From NCBI GenBank assembly GCA_900315745.1, contig ONAG01000002.1, forward strand, positions 61,904 to 125,903: 64,000 nt of DNA. Reading direction: 5' to 3'. The notes under the pieces were generated by a model. That model saw only the letters and a list, made by a program, of their open reading frames with translations, was not told where the DNA came from and ran no database searches. A program made the translations under genes and the position numbers. Of the stretch, positions 1 to 8,826 are shown piece by piece; the first letter of the stretch is position 1, and every line of letters starts with the position of its first letter. The stretch comes from an uncultured Prevotellaceae bacterium. Lineage in GTDB: Bacteria > Bacteroidota > Bacteroidia > Bacteroidales > Bacteroidaceae.

Positions 1-1
1 C

Positions 2-43
2 ATCAGAAACGACACAACCATCATCGACCCTCTTAAGAAATAA
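2..43 (+). CDS. pyrB: C-terminal end of aspartate carbamoyltransferase catalytic subunit (partial)
   Basis: Only the last 13 codons and a TAA stop are inside the window. The frame reads a tail ending in IIDPLKK. The assignment rests mainly on position: it ends 8 nt before pyrI, and pyrB-pyrI is the usual order for the catalytic and regulatory chains of aspartate carbamoyltransferase, the first committed step of pyrimidine synthesis. The tail itself is too short to be diagnostic. Confidence 0.6.
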   Translation: MRNDTTIIDPLKK

Positions 44-51
44 AACTCGAC

Positions 52-510
52 ATGAACAAGAAAGAACGGTTGGTTGCCGCAATAGAAAACGGCACCGTAA
101 TCGACCACATACCCACAGACAAGACATTCCATGTAGTAAACCTTCTCGGCCTATCAACCCTGTCGTCACCAGTAACAATAGGTTTCAACTACCCCTCAAA
201 CAAAGTAGGCAAGAAAGGCATCATCAAGATAAGCGACAAGTTTTTCACCGACGATGAAATATCCCGCCTGTCTGTGGTGGCACCCAATGTTGTACTGAGC
301 ATCATCCACGACTTTGAAGTGGTGGAAAAGAAGACTGTGGAGACCCCAGACGAATTGCGTGGAATAGTGAGATGCAACAACCCCAAGTGCATCACCAACA
401 ACGAACCAATGTCAACCATCTTCCATGTAGTAGATAAATCACGTGGAGTGCTCCGCTGTCACTATTGCGACAAGGAACAAGACATAAACAATGTGGAAAT
501 CATCGACTAA
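52..510 (+). CDS. pyrI: Aspartate carbamoyltransferase regulatory subunit PyrI
   Basis: Regulatory chain of aspartate carbamoyltransferase. It binds nucleotide effectors through its N-terminal domain and holds the catalytic trimers together through a zinc domain. The 152-residue length matches the family. The start ([20 protein letters not shown]) is typical, and the C-terminal zinc site is visible as a C-x4-C pair (CNNPKC) followed by a C-x2-C pair (CHYC). It lies 8 nt after the presumed pyrB stop, so the two are almost certainly co-transcribed. glyA starts 40 nt later on the same strand and may share the transcript. Confidence 0.95.
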   Translation: MNKKERLVAAIENGTVIDHIPTDKTFHVVNLLGLSTLSSPVTIGFNYPSNKVGKKGIIKISDKFFTDDEISRLSVVAPNVVLSIIHDFEVVEKKTVETPDELRGIVRCNNPKCITNNEPMSTIFHVVDKSRGVLRCHYCDKEQDINNVEIID

Positions 511-550
511 CATCCATTCAAGCATTTACTTTGAAAAAAACATAATAAAA

Positions 551-1831
551 ATGAAAAGAGACCAAGAGATTTTTGATCTAATTGAAAGAGAGCACCAACG
601 CCAACTAAAAGGCATGGAGCTGATTGCATCCGAGAACTTTGTCAGCGACGAGGTAATGGAAGCCATGGGCAGTTACCTGACAAACAAATACGCCGAAGGT
701 CTTCCCGGCAAGCGCTACTATGGCGGTTGTCAGGTGGTAGATGAGGTGGAGAACCTTGCACGTGAGCGTGTCAAGGAATTGTTTGACGCTGAATGGGCAA
801 ACGTACAGCCCCACTCTGGTGCCCAGGCCAATGCTGCCGTTCTTCTAACCGTCCTCAACCCCGGCGACACATTCATGGGACTAAACCTTGCACATGGTGG
901 CCACTTGTCTCATGGTTCAGGCGTCAACACATCTGGAATTCTGTACAAGCCTGTGGGATACAACTTGAACAAGGAGACCGGCCGTGTGGATTATGACGAG
1001 ATGGAAGCCCTTGCCATAGAGCACAAGCCCAAATTGATCATTGGTGGCGGTTCTGCATACAGCCGTGAATGGGATTACAAGCGCATGCGCGAGATAGCCG
1101 ACAAGGTTGGAGCATTGCTCATGATAGACATGGCACATCCAGCAGGACTTATCGCAGCAGGTTTGCTTGACAATCCTTTGAAATATGCACACATAGTAAC
1201 ATCCACCACCCACAAGACCCTTCGTGGTCCTCGTGGAGGCATCATCTTGATGGGCAAAGACTTCGACAACCCATGGGGCAAGACAACCCCGAAAGGAGTG
1301 GTGAAGAAAATGAGCCAATTGCTCGACAGTGCTGTATTCCCAGGCATCCAAGGCGGTCCATTAGAGCACGTGATAGCAGCCAAGGCTGTGGCTTTCCGCG
1401 AAGCATTGCAGCCCGAGTTCAAGGCATGGGCAAAGCAAGTACAAACAAACGCCCGCACCCTTGCCGACGAGCTGATTAAGCGTGGTTTCGGCATCGTCAG
1501 TGGCGGTACAGACAACCACTCCATGTTGGTTGACCTGCGCACGAAATATCCCGACCTTACGGGCAAAGTCGCTGAGAACGCCCTTGTTTCAGCCGACATC
1601 ACTGTCAACAAAAACATGGTTCCTTTCGACACTCGCAGCGCTTTCCAGACATCAGGTATTCGATTGGGAACTCCTGCCCTTACTACCAGAGGTGCAAAAG
1701 AAGACCTCATGGTGCTCATCGCCGAACTAATCGAGGAGGTACTCAACGCTCCTGAAGACGAGCAAACCATAGCCCGGGTACGTGAAAAGGTGAATGCCAC
1801 GATGAAGGACTATCCTTTGTTTGCTTATTGA
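551..1831 (+). CDS. glyA: Serine hydroxymethyltransferase
   Basis: PLP enzyme that interconverts serine and glycine while loading tetrahydrofolate with a one-carbon unit; cytosolic. The 426-residue protein carries the family hallmarks: the ELIASENF motif near residue 23, the substrate-cleft segment KRYYGG near residue 54, and the PLP lysine in STTHK (Lys222). The reading frame is open further upstream, but the ATG at 551 gives the conserved N-terminus ([14 protein letters not shown]), so that start is used. A perfect hairpin follows 14 nt after the stop, suggesting that the pyrimidine/glyA transcript ends there. Confidence 0.97.
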   Translation: MKRDQEIFDLIEREHQRQLKGMELIASENFVSDEVMEAMGSYLTNKYAEGLPGKRYYGGCQVVDEVENLARERVKELFDAEWANVQPHSGAQANAAVLLTVLNPGDTFMGLNLAHGGHLSHGSGVNTSGILYKPVGYNLNKETGRVDYDEMEALAIEHKPKLIIGGGSAYSREWDYKRMREIADKVGALLMIDMAHPAGLIAAGLLDNPLKYAHIVTSTTHKTLRGPRGGIILMGKDFDNPWGKTTPKGVVKKMSQLLDSAVFPGIQGGPLEHVIAAKAVAFREALQPEFKAWAKQVQTNARTLADELIKRGFGIVSGGTDNHSMLVDLRTKYPDLTGKVAENALVSADITVNKNMVPFDTRSAFQTSGIRLGTPALTTRGAKEDLMVLIAELIEEVLNAPEDEQTIARVREKVNATMKDYPLFAY

Positions 1832-1844
1832 TTCACTTACGCAT

Positions 1845-1885
1845 GTGGCACTTCACTATAATAATGGCAAATAGTGAAGTGCCAC
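1845..1885 (+). terminator. Hairpin terminator after glyA
   Basis: Perfect 15-bp inverted repeat: arm 1845-1859 (gtggcacttcactat) and arm 1871-1885, with an 11-nt loop. It begins 14 nt after the glyA stop. There is no strong T-run after it, only a short pyrimidine-rich stretch. It argues against starting the next gene in the open frame before 1921. Confidence 0.75.
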
Positions 1886-1920
1886 TCACTCTTTGTCATC
1901 AACGCTCCATTCTTCAGCAC

Positions 1921-2457
1921 ATGGCGAAAAAACGGAAAAAACACCAAGAATCTCCCAACCAACTAATGCTTTTCTCGGCAGAAGAGATGGCAGGGGAATC
2001 CGTTGCCATGAAAGAAGACGAGGCATGCGATGATGCGACAGATAAGGAAGTCGCACAGACTACATCAAATGTGCAGGAAGAAGAGGAGGAAAGAAGGGAG
2101 AATAGGAAAGAGGAAGAAAAACCGATTGAAACTCCCATTTCCCCAAAGACGATAGAGCCATCGTCGGACACCGTTCTCATGTTGATACAGGTCATACGAC
2201 TTCTCGACGGTCTTAGTGGCAACCAAGTGCGTCTTTTGGCAATGCAGTCAGTCGCTCTCCTACAAGCCGGCATAGACCCATTGGAGACCTATCGTTTGCC
2301 CGTACTTCCAGGAATGGAGTTCAGAGGTGACACTCTTACAGGCATCGCATACGTAAGCATAGTGAGGTCGTTTCCTCACATGACAGAAAGTATTGGAGTT
2401 GACCTCTCTTCCGCTTACCACAAAGCCATGTCAAGTTTGGCTGGAGACATCATATAA
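1921..2457 (+). CDS. Hypothetical protein with acidic low-complexity middle and conserved-looking C-terminus
   Basis: No function recognised. The 178-residue protein (start MAKKRKKHQE) has a basic N-terminus, a Glu/Arg-rich low-complexity stretch around residues 30-75 that looks disordered, and a compact C-terminal part (about 85-178) rich in hydrophobic residues that looks like a small helical domain. No signal peptide or membrane segment is visible. The frame is open from 1828, but that would place the glyA terminator hairpin inside the coding region, so the ATG at 1921 is preferred. It converges on the metallo-hydrolase gene and overlaps its stop by 8 nt. Confidence 0.6.
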   Translation: MAKKRKKHQESPNQLMLFSAEEMAGESVAMKEDEACDDATDKEVAQTTSNVQEEEEERRENRKEEEKPIETPISPKTIEPSSDTVLMLIQVIRLLDGLSGNQVRLLAMQSVALLQAGIDPLETYRLPVLPGMEFRGDTLTGIAYVSIVRSFPHMTESIGVDLSSAYHKAMSSLAGDII

Positions 2458-3250
2458 GGTCGTATATTCCAGTAGGTTCGCACCTTTTAAGGGGCTCCAT
2501 AAGAAAATTCTCCCCCACCACAATTCCATGTTGATTTAAGACAGACGTTACCGTTTCGCATGCTATCTCAGGGCTATTGTTGTTGCTGCTGATATGGCAA
2601 AGCCATACGCGTTTCAATTCAGACGTGGCATTCTCAGCCAAAGCCATTGCACAATCCAAGTTGCTTAGGTGTCCCACCGAACTCATTATTTCCATCTTTC
2701 TAAAATAGGGATAGTTGCCTTTTGCCAACTTCTCCACGTCATAATCAGCCTCAATGACGAGATAATTGGCTTTTCGAATGAAAGACTTCATTGTCTCTGT
2801 GACATATCCGGCATCAGTGATGAGACAAAAGTTAACCCCCTCGTGAGAGATAAAGAAACCAACATTATCCGAGCATTTATGGGGCACGTCAAAAGGAGTG
2901 ATCTCGAAATCTCCTATGACTTCAGTCTTGTCCTTTTCCAAATACTTGATGTTGGCGCCATCGATTTTTCTTACGACACCACGGTTTTTCTCCACTCCCT
3001 CGTGAACTTTCTTTGTTGCAAAAACAGGAATGTTCAAATCGTGACTAAGGCTCCCGACCCTTTGGATATGGTCGCAATGGTCGTGGGTGATCAGGATACG
3101 CTTAACACTTGACATTGACAAGCCATACTGGAAGAATCGCTTTTTCAACATTCTGCATCCAACGCCTGAATCAATCATCAAGCCATCATGCTCGGTGAAA
3201 AGGCAACAACAATTTCCACTTGTTCCACTACCAAAAGAGATAAACCTCAT
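2450..3250 (-). CDS. MBL-fold metallo-hydrolase, WalJ/YycJ-like
   Basis: Metallo-beta-lactamase-fold hydrolase of the YycJ/WalJ type, a cytosolic family thought to be a nuclease linked to cell-wall or DNA homeostasis. The metal site is clear: SFGSGTSGNC at the N-terminus, then the HDHCDH signature (HxHxDH), a later TDAGYV segment and an HISSNN motif near the C-terminus. Two adjacent ATGs (3253 and 3250) precede RFISFGSGTSGN; the longer open frame upstream has no homology-like sequence. The length (about 266 residues) fits the family. A Fur-family gene lies upstream on the same strand with an 85-nt gap. Confidence 0.85.
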   Translation of the reverse strand: MRFISFGSGTSGNCCCLFTEHDGLMIDSGVGCRMLKKRFFQYGLSMSSVKRILITHDHCDHIQRVGSLSHDLNIPVFATKKVHEGVEKNRGVVRKIDGANIKYLEKDKTEVIGDFEITPFDVPHKCSDNVGFFISHEGVNFCLITDAGYVTETMKSFIRKANYLVIEADYDVEKLAKGNYPYFRKMEIMSSVGHLSNLDCAMALAENATSELKRVWLCHISSNNNSPEIACETVTSVLNQHGIVVGENFLMEPLKRCEPTGIYDLI

Positions 3251-3335
3251 CATATTTGCAAAAATATGAAAAAAAAGAGAAACGAGCAAAAAAACTCAGG
3301 AAAATGCACTTGAATGCATAACAAATGAAGGGAAA

Positions 3336-3776
3336 TCATCCCTTATTTCCACCAAACTTAACCTGCTGACATTGAGGACAACATCCCTTTACTACAAAAG
3401 ATATGGAATGCACTGAATATCCCTCAGGAACAGGAACATCAGGCAAATGAACGTCATTCAAACAAAACGACTTTTGGCAATTTTCGCAATAAAAATGCAA
3501 ATGGTTGTCAGCCAAGTCACATTCCCCATCGCACATGCACAATTCATAATGCAACACCCCACGTCCATCCTCGAAATCATGCAGCACACCATGTTCCCTA
3601 AACAACGTGAGAACCCTGAAAATGCTCGATTTGTCCAAGGTGAGCAAGGAATTTTCAAGGTCATTCAGACTCATGGGCCTGTCGCTATCCGCTAAGGCTC
3701 TGTAAACCAAAATTCTATTTGGAGTATGTCTTATCCCCTTGAGATTCAGTTTGGCTATGATTTCCTTGGATTCCAT
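3336..3776 (-). CDS. Fur-family transcriptional repressor
   Basis: Metal- or peroxide-responsive DNA-binding repressor of the Fur superfamily (146 residues). It has an N-terminal winged helix (KGIRHTPNRILVYRAL, then DKSSIFRVLTLFREHGVLH) and a C-terminal dimerisation domain with the HLHFYC segment. CxxC-type pairs (CENC and CPQC) suggest a structural zinc. The ATG at 3776 is used; a TTG four codons earlier would overlap the upstream gene's stop. Which metal it senses (Fe, Zn or peroxide via iron) cannot be told from the sequence. It follows a secreted protein gene by 8 nt and is probably in its operon. Confidence 0.85.
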   Translation of the reverse strand: MESKEIIAKLNLKGIRHTPNRILVYRALADSDRPMSLNDLENSLLTLDKSSIFRVLTLFREHGVLHDFEDGRGVLHYELCMCDGECDLADNHLHFYCENCQKSFCLNDVHLPDVPVPEGYSVHSISFVVKGCCPQCQQVKFGGNKG

Positions 3777-3784
3777 ACAACCGG

Positions 3785-4441
3785 TCAACGGCTTATCATG
3801 TTCAACAACTTCATCAAACTATCCTTGTCAGTCCAACTAAACAAGGGGTCGCTAATTGCCGTTTTCATCATACGGTATCTCTGTTTGTTGAGCACTCTCC
3901 ACAATTCCCTATCATGAGCCTGCACCAATTTGCCATCCAGGAGAAACCAATATTGGTGAATGACAGGATAGACGAAATCCTCCTCGGTATTCATATTATT
4001 GGTAAAAGAGTCCAACCTGTCGCTTGAAAGGTCAATGAAAGTGTAATTCACATTATTTTTCAATGAGCGTTCGAAAGCATCCATATCAATTATTTCAACA
4101 CAATACAAACTGTTTCCTTTGATGGAGTCAACGAAATAAGCCAATTGATTCTCCACATTGATAAAGGAGCGGTCTTCAATGTCAACTTTTGAAATAACAT
4201 CCATGTTTGCCTCTTTCACCGTAGAACCTTGAAAGTAAAGGAGTGATGCATTCTTCAAGAACACATTGGCATTTGGAGTATTTACTTTGCGTCCATCTTT
4301 CAAAGTGACAATGGCAGTCTTGTTCTTCGGGTACATTGTAGCGAGCACTGTCTTTTTTTGCGCAAAAAGACAAGTGGTCATCAACAATGCAAAGCTAAAC
4401 AAAGCAAAAAATCTTCTATACATTATTCTATTCTTTATCAT
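3785..4441 (-). CDS. Secreted hypothetical protein
   Basis: Not recognised. The 218-residue product starts with a signal peptide (hydrophobic run FALFSFALLMTTCLFAQ), so it should be exported; cleavage after the Ala-Gln region is likely. The mature part is mixed alpha/beta in character with no obvious catalytic motif. A second possible start is the Met at 4423, which leaves the signal peptide intact. A TAnnTTTG promoter element lies about 70 nt upstream at 4513-4520. The gene ends 8 nt before the Fur-family gene, so the two probably share a transcript. Confidence 0.65.
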   Translation of the reverse strand: MIKNRIMYRRFFALFSFALLMTTCLFAQKKTVLATMYPKNKTAIVTLKDGRKVNTPNANVFLKNASLLYFQGSTVKEANMDVISKVDIEDRSFINVENQLAYFVDSIKGNSLYCVEIIDMDAFERSLKNNVNYTFIDLSSDRLDSFTNNMNTEEDFVYPVIHQYWFLLDGKLVQAHDRELWRVLNKQRYRMMKTAISDPLFSWTDKDSLMKLLNMISR

Positions 4442-4512
4442 TTACTAATCTGAGACGAAAAACACACCTCAGTATATATGCTTCTGAACATCTATCTAAC
4501 ATTATTATGATG

Positions 4513-4520
4513 CAAAAGTA
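4513..4520 (-). promoter_or_regulatory. Bacteroidetes-type -7 element for the secreted protein/Fur operon
   Basis: Reads TACTTTTG on the minus strand, matching TAnnTTTG. No clear -33 TTTG at the expected distance. Confidence 0.5.
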
Positions 4521-4671
4521 AACAAAAAGTTTAAAGGACCAACTATAAACAACAAAAAAACAAAGAGTGGGAATATTTCATGAAATTTATACATTGCAAA
4601 CATTTTCTAATTGAAATTAAAATGCACTAAACAATTTGCACACCACAATCATCATGACTACATTTGCAGTG

Positions 4672-5172
4672 ATGAAAGAATACTATATCTTGACAATTCT
4701 TGTCTTATTTGCCCTACCATTGTCGGCACAAAAATGCTTTGTAGTAGCCGACATTGAGACACTTTCCCCCATCAGCGATGTGAGTGTAAGGTCGAAGGCT
4801 GGTGTCGAGACCACCGACTCCATGGGCATGGTGTGCGTGCCAGAAGACAGCAAGAGTTTAGTATTGACACATCTAAACTATGAAAGCCGCCTTCTCAACA
4901 TATCTGAAACAGGCGACACCATATTCCTCATATCAAAGTTGTCAAGCTTAAAAGAAGTTGTGGTTTTTGGCAAAGGCAAAAGCAAAGAACTACCAGAATT
5001 CTTGAAGAAACCTTTAGTCAGCAAGACGGATGCACAACTATTGGGAACTGCACAAGGCGGTGGCTTTAACATCTTAGGACTGATAAATTATATAATACCC
5101 AAAAGCTGGCGCAAAACCAGCAAAAAGCAACGTGCCAAGGAACAAGCCAAAGACATTTTGAAGAATTACTAA
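4672..5172 (+). CDS. Secreted protein with carboxypeptidase-regulatory-like fold
   Basis: A 166-residue exported protein. The Met at 4672 begins a clear signal peptide (KEYYILTILVLFALPLSAQ); earlier starts (TTG at 4636, ATG at 4654) only add sequence before it. The mature part resembles a carboxypeptidase regulatory-like (CnaB-like) beta-sandwich as found in Bacteroidetes surface proteins: residues like SPISDVSVRSKAG...TTDSMGMVCVPED, then a hydrophobic strand and 'SLKEVVVFGKG', similar to the plug-proximal tail of such domains. The C-terminus is Lys-rich. Function unknown; it sits 8 nt before the next gene. Confidence 0.6.
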   Translation: MKEYYILTILVLFALPLSAQKCFVVADIETLSPISDVSVRSKAGVETTDSMGMVCVPEDSKSLVLTHLNYESRLLNISETGDTIFLISKLSSLKEVVVFGKGKSKELPEFLKKPLVSKTDAQLLGTAQGGGFNILGLINYIIPKSWRKTSKKQRAKEQAKDILKNY

Positions 5173-5180
5173 GAAAAAAC

Positions 5181-5648
5181 ATGAAAAAGGAATACGAAGA
5201 AAGAGTAGCCAAGGCAGTAGATTACTTCATGCAAGGGTATGGCTGCTGCCAAAGCGTGGTATGTGCATTCTCAGATTTATATGGTCTCGACTTGACGATG
5301 TCCAAACGCATAGCAGCCGGTTTTGGTGGCGGTGTGGGCAGAATGCGCATGATGTGCGGTGCAGTGTCGGGCATAGTAATGCTCGTAGGATTGGACTGCG
5401 GCCAGACAGAAGGCAACGACCGTGAAGGCAAGTCAGCATGCTACAAGGTGGTTCAGCAACTCCTTTCCCGTTCCATAGAAGACAATGGTTCTCTAATATG
5501 TGCAGAATTGCTTGGAATAAAAGGTCCGGTGCCATTGGGCAATTATGTTGCATCAGAACGGACCAAGGAATACTACAAGCTCCGCCCATGTGCCGCAAAG
5601 GTGGAAAGTGCCGCCCGCATATTTGCAGAATATCTGTCAGAGAAATAA
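5181..5648 (+). CDS. C_GCAxxG_C_C family putative redox protein
   Basis: Member of the small family named for its cysteine signature. Visible are GYGCCQSV near residue 21, CGAVSG near residue 59 (the CGAxxG core), and single cysteines near residues 73, 86, 103 and 132. The 155-residue length matches. The cysteine pattern suggests a redox or metal role; the family is often found near redox or metal-handling proteins, but its biochemical function is not established. No signal peptide. It starts 8 nt after the preceding secreted protein, suggesting co-transcription. Confidence 0.8.
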   Translation: MKKEYEERVAKAVDYFMQGYGCCQSVVCAFSDLYGLDLTMSKRIAAGFGGGVGRMRMMCGAVSGIVMLVGLDCGQTEGNDREGKSACYKVVQQLLSRSIEDNGSLICAELLGIKGPVPLGNYVASERTKEYYKLRPCAAKVESAARIFAEYLSEK

Positions 5649-5700
5649 CTTTCGATTACTCTTTTTGCAAGGAACGAGACACATGGTGGACCTTTGTGGG

Positions 5701-6018
5701 CTACCATAAAACCATTATCCCATCCATCAGATAGGCAATGGTACAGCAAATGATGGCAACAGGGAACAAGCCCGCACCACGCCAGGCAGCAATAATTCCA
5801 ACAACCAAGGAAACAACACCAGAAACAGGCGACAACGTAGTTTCCACAATAGCGGGAAATGTCATCACTGCCAATGTGACATAAGGCACATAATAGAGGA
5901 AGCTGCGCAAGAACACATTACGTATCCTGCCCTTGATTAGAGTCATTGGCAGAATACGAATCAGGTTGGTGGTGATGATTGCCAACAAGATACAGATGAT
6001 GATTTCACGCTTCTCCAT
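5701..6018 (-). CDS. azlD: AzlD-family branched-chain amino acid exporter small subunit
   Basis: Small integral membrane protein (105 residues) of the AzlD family, which pairs with AzlC to export branched-chain amino acids or analogues. Three to four hydrophobic segments are visible, with the family-like NLIRILPMTLI segment near the N-terminus. Its start overlaps the end of azlC by 14 nt, the usual arrangement of the pair. Confidence 0.85.
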   Translation of the reverse strand: MEKREIIICILLAIITTNLIRILPMTLIKGRIRNVFLRSFLYYVPYVTLAVMTFPAIVETTLSPVSGVVSLVVGIIAAWRGAGLFPVAIICCTIAYLMDGIMVLW

Positions 6019-6760
6019 TGTCTGTCTCTTTTATGGGTTTGAGCCAAGCGGCAACCAACGATATTGCCACCGTCAGCAAGATGATGCGTGTGCCTGGGCT
6101 CCACCCACTGATGAATGGGGCTACGGCACAAAGACCACTTAAAGCGAAACTCGCTACTACAGCATAGAGCACGTTGCGGTCGGAACGTGATGGCGGCATG
6201 ATGATCGCAATGAACATTCCATAAAGGGCGACACTCAATGCCGACACAATGGAAGAAGGCAACAAATCACCTGCCACTACACCTACCGCACAGCCAGATG
6301 CCCAAAAAAGGCTTGAAATCAAGGCAGCAGAATAAGTGTAGGCTGGTGGTGTATAGCCCTGATGGTTGATAGAAATGCCGAACACCTCGTCGGTGATGCA
6401 GCAAGCCATCAACAGACGATGGTACCAGGGCACTCCAGGGGCTATCTTTTGTGAAAAGGCAGCACTCATCAGCATGTAGCGCAGATTGGCAACAAGACTC
6501 ATGGCAACCACCTCAACATAGGCAGCATTGATGGCAACCAATGTATAGACGCCGTATTCGCCAGCAGATGCACGTGTGAAAAAACTGCTGACAAAGCCAA
6601 GAGACGCAGTAATACCCGCCTTCTTGGCTATGATGCCTAATGAGAAAGCCACGGCAAAATAGCCCATCGCAATAGGAATGCCATCACGAAAGCCTTTGGC
6701 AGCCTCACTTCTCCTATCGGTTGCCGTTCGTTCCGCATCTTTCATATTACACTCCGCCAT
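6005..6760 (-). CDS. azlC: AzlC-family branched-chain amino acid exporter
   Basis: Inner-membrane transporter subunit (251 residues) of the AzlC family. The diagnostic region is GFRDGIPIAMGYFAVAFSLG near residue 22, followed by several hydrophobic segments and a DEVFG motif in the middle (TDEVFGIS). It is expected to work with AzlD to export branched-chain amino acids. The ATG at 6760 is preferred; a Met six codons later is an alternative. A TAnnTTTG element lies about 25 nt upstream. Confidence 0.88.
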   Translation of the reverse strand: MAECNMKDAERTATDRRSEAAKGFRDGIPIAMGYFAVAFSLGIIAKKAGITASLGFVSSFFTRASAGEYGVYTLVAINAAYVEVVAMSLVANLRYMLMSAAFSQKIAPGVPWYHRLLMACCITDEVFGISINHQGYTPPAYTYSAALISSLFWASGCAVGVVAGDLLPSSIVSALSVALYGMFIAIIMPPSRSDRNVLYAVVASFALSGLCAVAPFISGWSPGTRIILLTVAISLVAAWLKPIKETDNGEA

Positions 6761-6784
6761 TCACTCTTATGTTAGAAACGGGCA

Positions 6785-6792
6785 CAAAGGTA
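6785..6792 (-). promoter_or_regulatory. -7 promoter element for azlCD
   Basis: Reads TACCTTTG on the minus strand, 25 nt before the azlC start codon. Confidence 0.5.
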
Positions 6793-6875
6793 AGCGAAAA
6801 AAATGTTTTTTTTGCAATCTTCACGACCATATCCAACCAAAAAGGACACTTTTTGAATTAACACCTACATTTTTC

Positions 6876-6906
6876 TTTGATATTCCAATGGTCTTTACTA
6901 TCTTTG
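6876..6906 (+). promoter_or_regulatory. Bacteroidetes promoter for the acetyltransferase/symporter pair
   Basis: TTTG at 6876-6879 and TATCTTTG at 6899-6906 with a 19-nt spacer, matching the Bacteroidetes consensus. The predicted transcript start is about 25 nt before the ATG at 6938. Confidence 0.7.
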
Positions 6907-6937
6907 TTCATCACATTAGAAAAACAGCAACAACCAT

Positions 6938-7555
6938 ATGACACAGCGAGAACAATTGGAAAAGAGTCAATCCCTTCAGGATGAACTAAGGAGGATGCAA
7001 AACGGTGAGCCCTATGATGCCCATACACCAGAGATGCGAGCATGGCGAGGAGAAGTGAAGAAACTGTTAAGGAGGCTCAACATCACCGAATACCACGAAC
7101 CTACGATGGCAAGCATCACCCGTGAGCTGCTTCCCAATTCAGCCCCAGATGTCTTTGTGGAACCACCCTTCCATTGCGACTATGGCAACCTGATATTTGC
7201 CGGTGAGGGAGTGTTCATCAATTTCGGATGCATCATCCTCGATGGCGGCGGTGTCCATATCGGTAGAAAGACACTAATAGCCCCTGGCGTGCATATCTAT
7301 ACGGCGGAACATCCATTGAACGCTGACGACCGTGACGAATGGGAGATGTGTCGTCCTGTGAGAATCGGGGAACGCTGCTGGATAGGTGGTGATGTGACCA
7401 TCTGTCCCGGAGTCACCATTGGCGACAGAACCGTCATTGGAGCAGGCTCTGTTGTTGTCCGCGACATTCCCTCCGACTGTGTGGCTGTTGGAAACCCATG
7501 CAGGGTAATCAAGCGTGTGAACTACAAGAGAAACGAAGGAAATCACCAACAATGA
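6938..7555 (+). CDS. Sugar O-acetyltransferase, hexapeptide-repeat family
   Basis: Cytosolic acetyl-CoA-dependent acyltransferase of the maltose/galactoside acetyltransferase type (205 residues). It has the N-terminal helical maltose-acetyltransferase domain (MQNGEPYDAHTPEM) followed by a left-handed beta-helix of hexapeptide repeats (VHIGRKTLIAPGVHIYTAEHP; VRIGERCWIGGDVTICPGVTIGD). The catalytic His is in the YTAEHP motif, and the C-terminus ends in VVRDIPSDCVAVGNPCRVI, as is standard. The natural acceptor sugar is unknown. It overlaps the next gene by 4 nt (ATGA), so the two are translationally coupled. Confidence 0.9.
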   Translation: MTQREQLEKSQSLQDELRRMQNGEPYDAHTPEMRAWRGEVKKLLRRLNITEYHEPTMASITRELLPNSAPDVFVEPPFHCDYGNLIFAGEGVFINFGCIILDGGGVHIGRKTLIAPGVHIYTAEHPLNADDRDEWEMCRPVRIGERCWIGGDVTICPGVTIGDRTVIGAGSVVVRDIPSDCVAVGNPCRVIKRVNYKRNEGNHQQ

Positions 7556-8781
7556 AAATAAAGCTTTCGCTGACGACTCAGATTGCAGCCGCTCTGGTGC
7601 TTGCCATCATAACAGGTGTCCTGCTTCAGGACCATTCAAGCTTTGCAAATGAGTTTATCAAGCCGTTTGGCACCATATTCCTCAACCTTCTTAAATTCAT
7701 AGTAGTTCCGTTGGTGCTGTTTTCCATCATGTCGGGAATTCTCTCCATGAACGACATGAGCAAGTTAGGGAAGTTGGGACTGCGTGCCATACTCTACTTC
7801 GCCTTCACCACAGTGATAGCCGTCACCTTGGGGTTGGTGGTGTCCACCCTCGTCAGTGGCTGGATTCCATCAATCAACCTTCATATTGAGAAAACAGGGA
7901 AGGAATTGGACATGCCGGAAGTCTCCTTCATGGACCAATTTGTCAACATGTTCCCCGACAACATCCTTACACCACTCAGCACCATGGCAATGATACAAGT
8001 GATTGTCATCGCTATTTTGTTCGGTGTCGCCATAGTGCATGTTGCTGAAAAAGGCAATCCTACTCGCAATTTGGTGCTCAGTCTCAACGAGGTGGTGGAA
8101 AAAGTGCTCTACTATATCATGGCAGTGGCACCTGTGGGTGTGTTCTGCATGTTGACACCAGTAGTAGTCAATAATGGTCCCAGCGTATTAGGGTCTTATG
8201 CCGTTCTTGTAGTCCTTGCCTATTCCTGTTTCCTGATTCATGTTCTCTGCGTTTATTCTCCACTTGTCTATTTCTTAGGTGGACTATCGCCCTTTAGATT
8301 CCTCAAGGAGATGCAATCAGCCTTGCTCTTTGCATTCTCGAGTGACTCCTCTGTTGCCACCCTGCCATATTCAATGGAATGCACTGAGAAATTGGGGGTT
8401 GACAAGAGTGTCGGGAGTTTTGTACTGTCTCTTGGCGCCACCATCAATATGGATGGAGTTGCCATCTATCTCGGTGCCACCTCGGTCTTCATGGCTACAT
8501 GTTGCGGAATCGACCTAACAATGAACCAGTATTTAGCCATCGCCTTTTCCGCCACAGTGGCATCTATCGGCACTCCAGGCATCCCTGGAGGTTCCCTTGC
8601 ACTGATGGCAATGGTATTCGCATCTGCCAACATCCCAGTGGAATGTGTGGCTGTGGCAGCAGGTATCGACCGTATAATCGACATGGGAAGAACCGTCATG
8701 TCGGTTACAGGCGACGCCTCCTGTGCCGTCGTCATGCAGAAAAGCGAAGCATGGCATCAAAAAACACAAACAGACACTTGA
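7552..8781 (+). CDS. Dicarboxylate/amino acid:cation symporter (DAACS family)
   Basis: Inner-membrane secondary transporter of the glutamate/dicarboxylate family (409 residues), expected to import an acidic amino acid or C4-dicarboxylate with Na+ or H+. Family motifs are visible: SSDSSVATLP (serine-rich re-entrant loop), NMDGVAIY (substrate/cation site, usually NMDGTALY), GTPGIPGG (second hairpin) and DRIIDMGRTVMSVTGD near the C-terminus. The ATG at 7552 overlaps the upstream stop; the open frame extends upstream but lies inside the acetyltransferase gene. Substrate cannot be decided from sequence. Confidence 0.9.
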   Translation: MKIKLSLTTQIAAALVLAIITGVLLQDHSSFANEFIKPFGTIFLNLLKFIVVPLVLFSIMSGILSMNDMSKLGKLGLRAILYFAFTTVIAVTLGLVVSTLVSGWIPSINLHIEKTGKELDMPEVSFMDQFVNMFPDNILTPLSTMAMIQVIVIAILFGVAIVHVAEKGNPTRNLVLSLNEVVEKVLYYIMAVAPVGVFCMLTPVVVNNGPSVLGSYAVLVVLAYSCFLIHVLCVYSPLVYFLGGLSPFRFLKEMQSALLFAFSSDSSVATLPYSMECTEKLGVDKSVGSFVLSLGATINMDGVAIYLGATSVFMATCCGIDLTMNQYLAIAFSATVASIGTPGIPGGSLALMAMVFASANIPVECVAVAAGIDRIIDMGRTVMSVTGDASCAVVMQKSEAWHQKTQTDT

Positions 8782-8826
8782 CAACACCGGCCAGTCATTA
8801 TGCCTGCCAAATGGGCATCAGTATTA

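Noticed and set aside
1075-1800. Long antisense ORF across glyA
   Set aside because: Shadow of a well-conserved gene; composition and lack of motifs fit an artefact.
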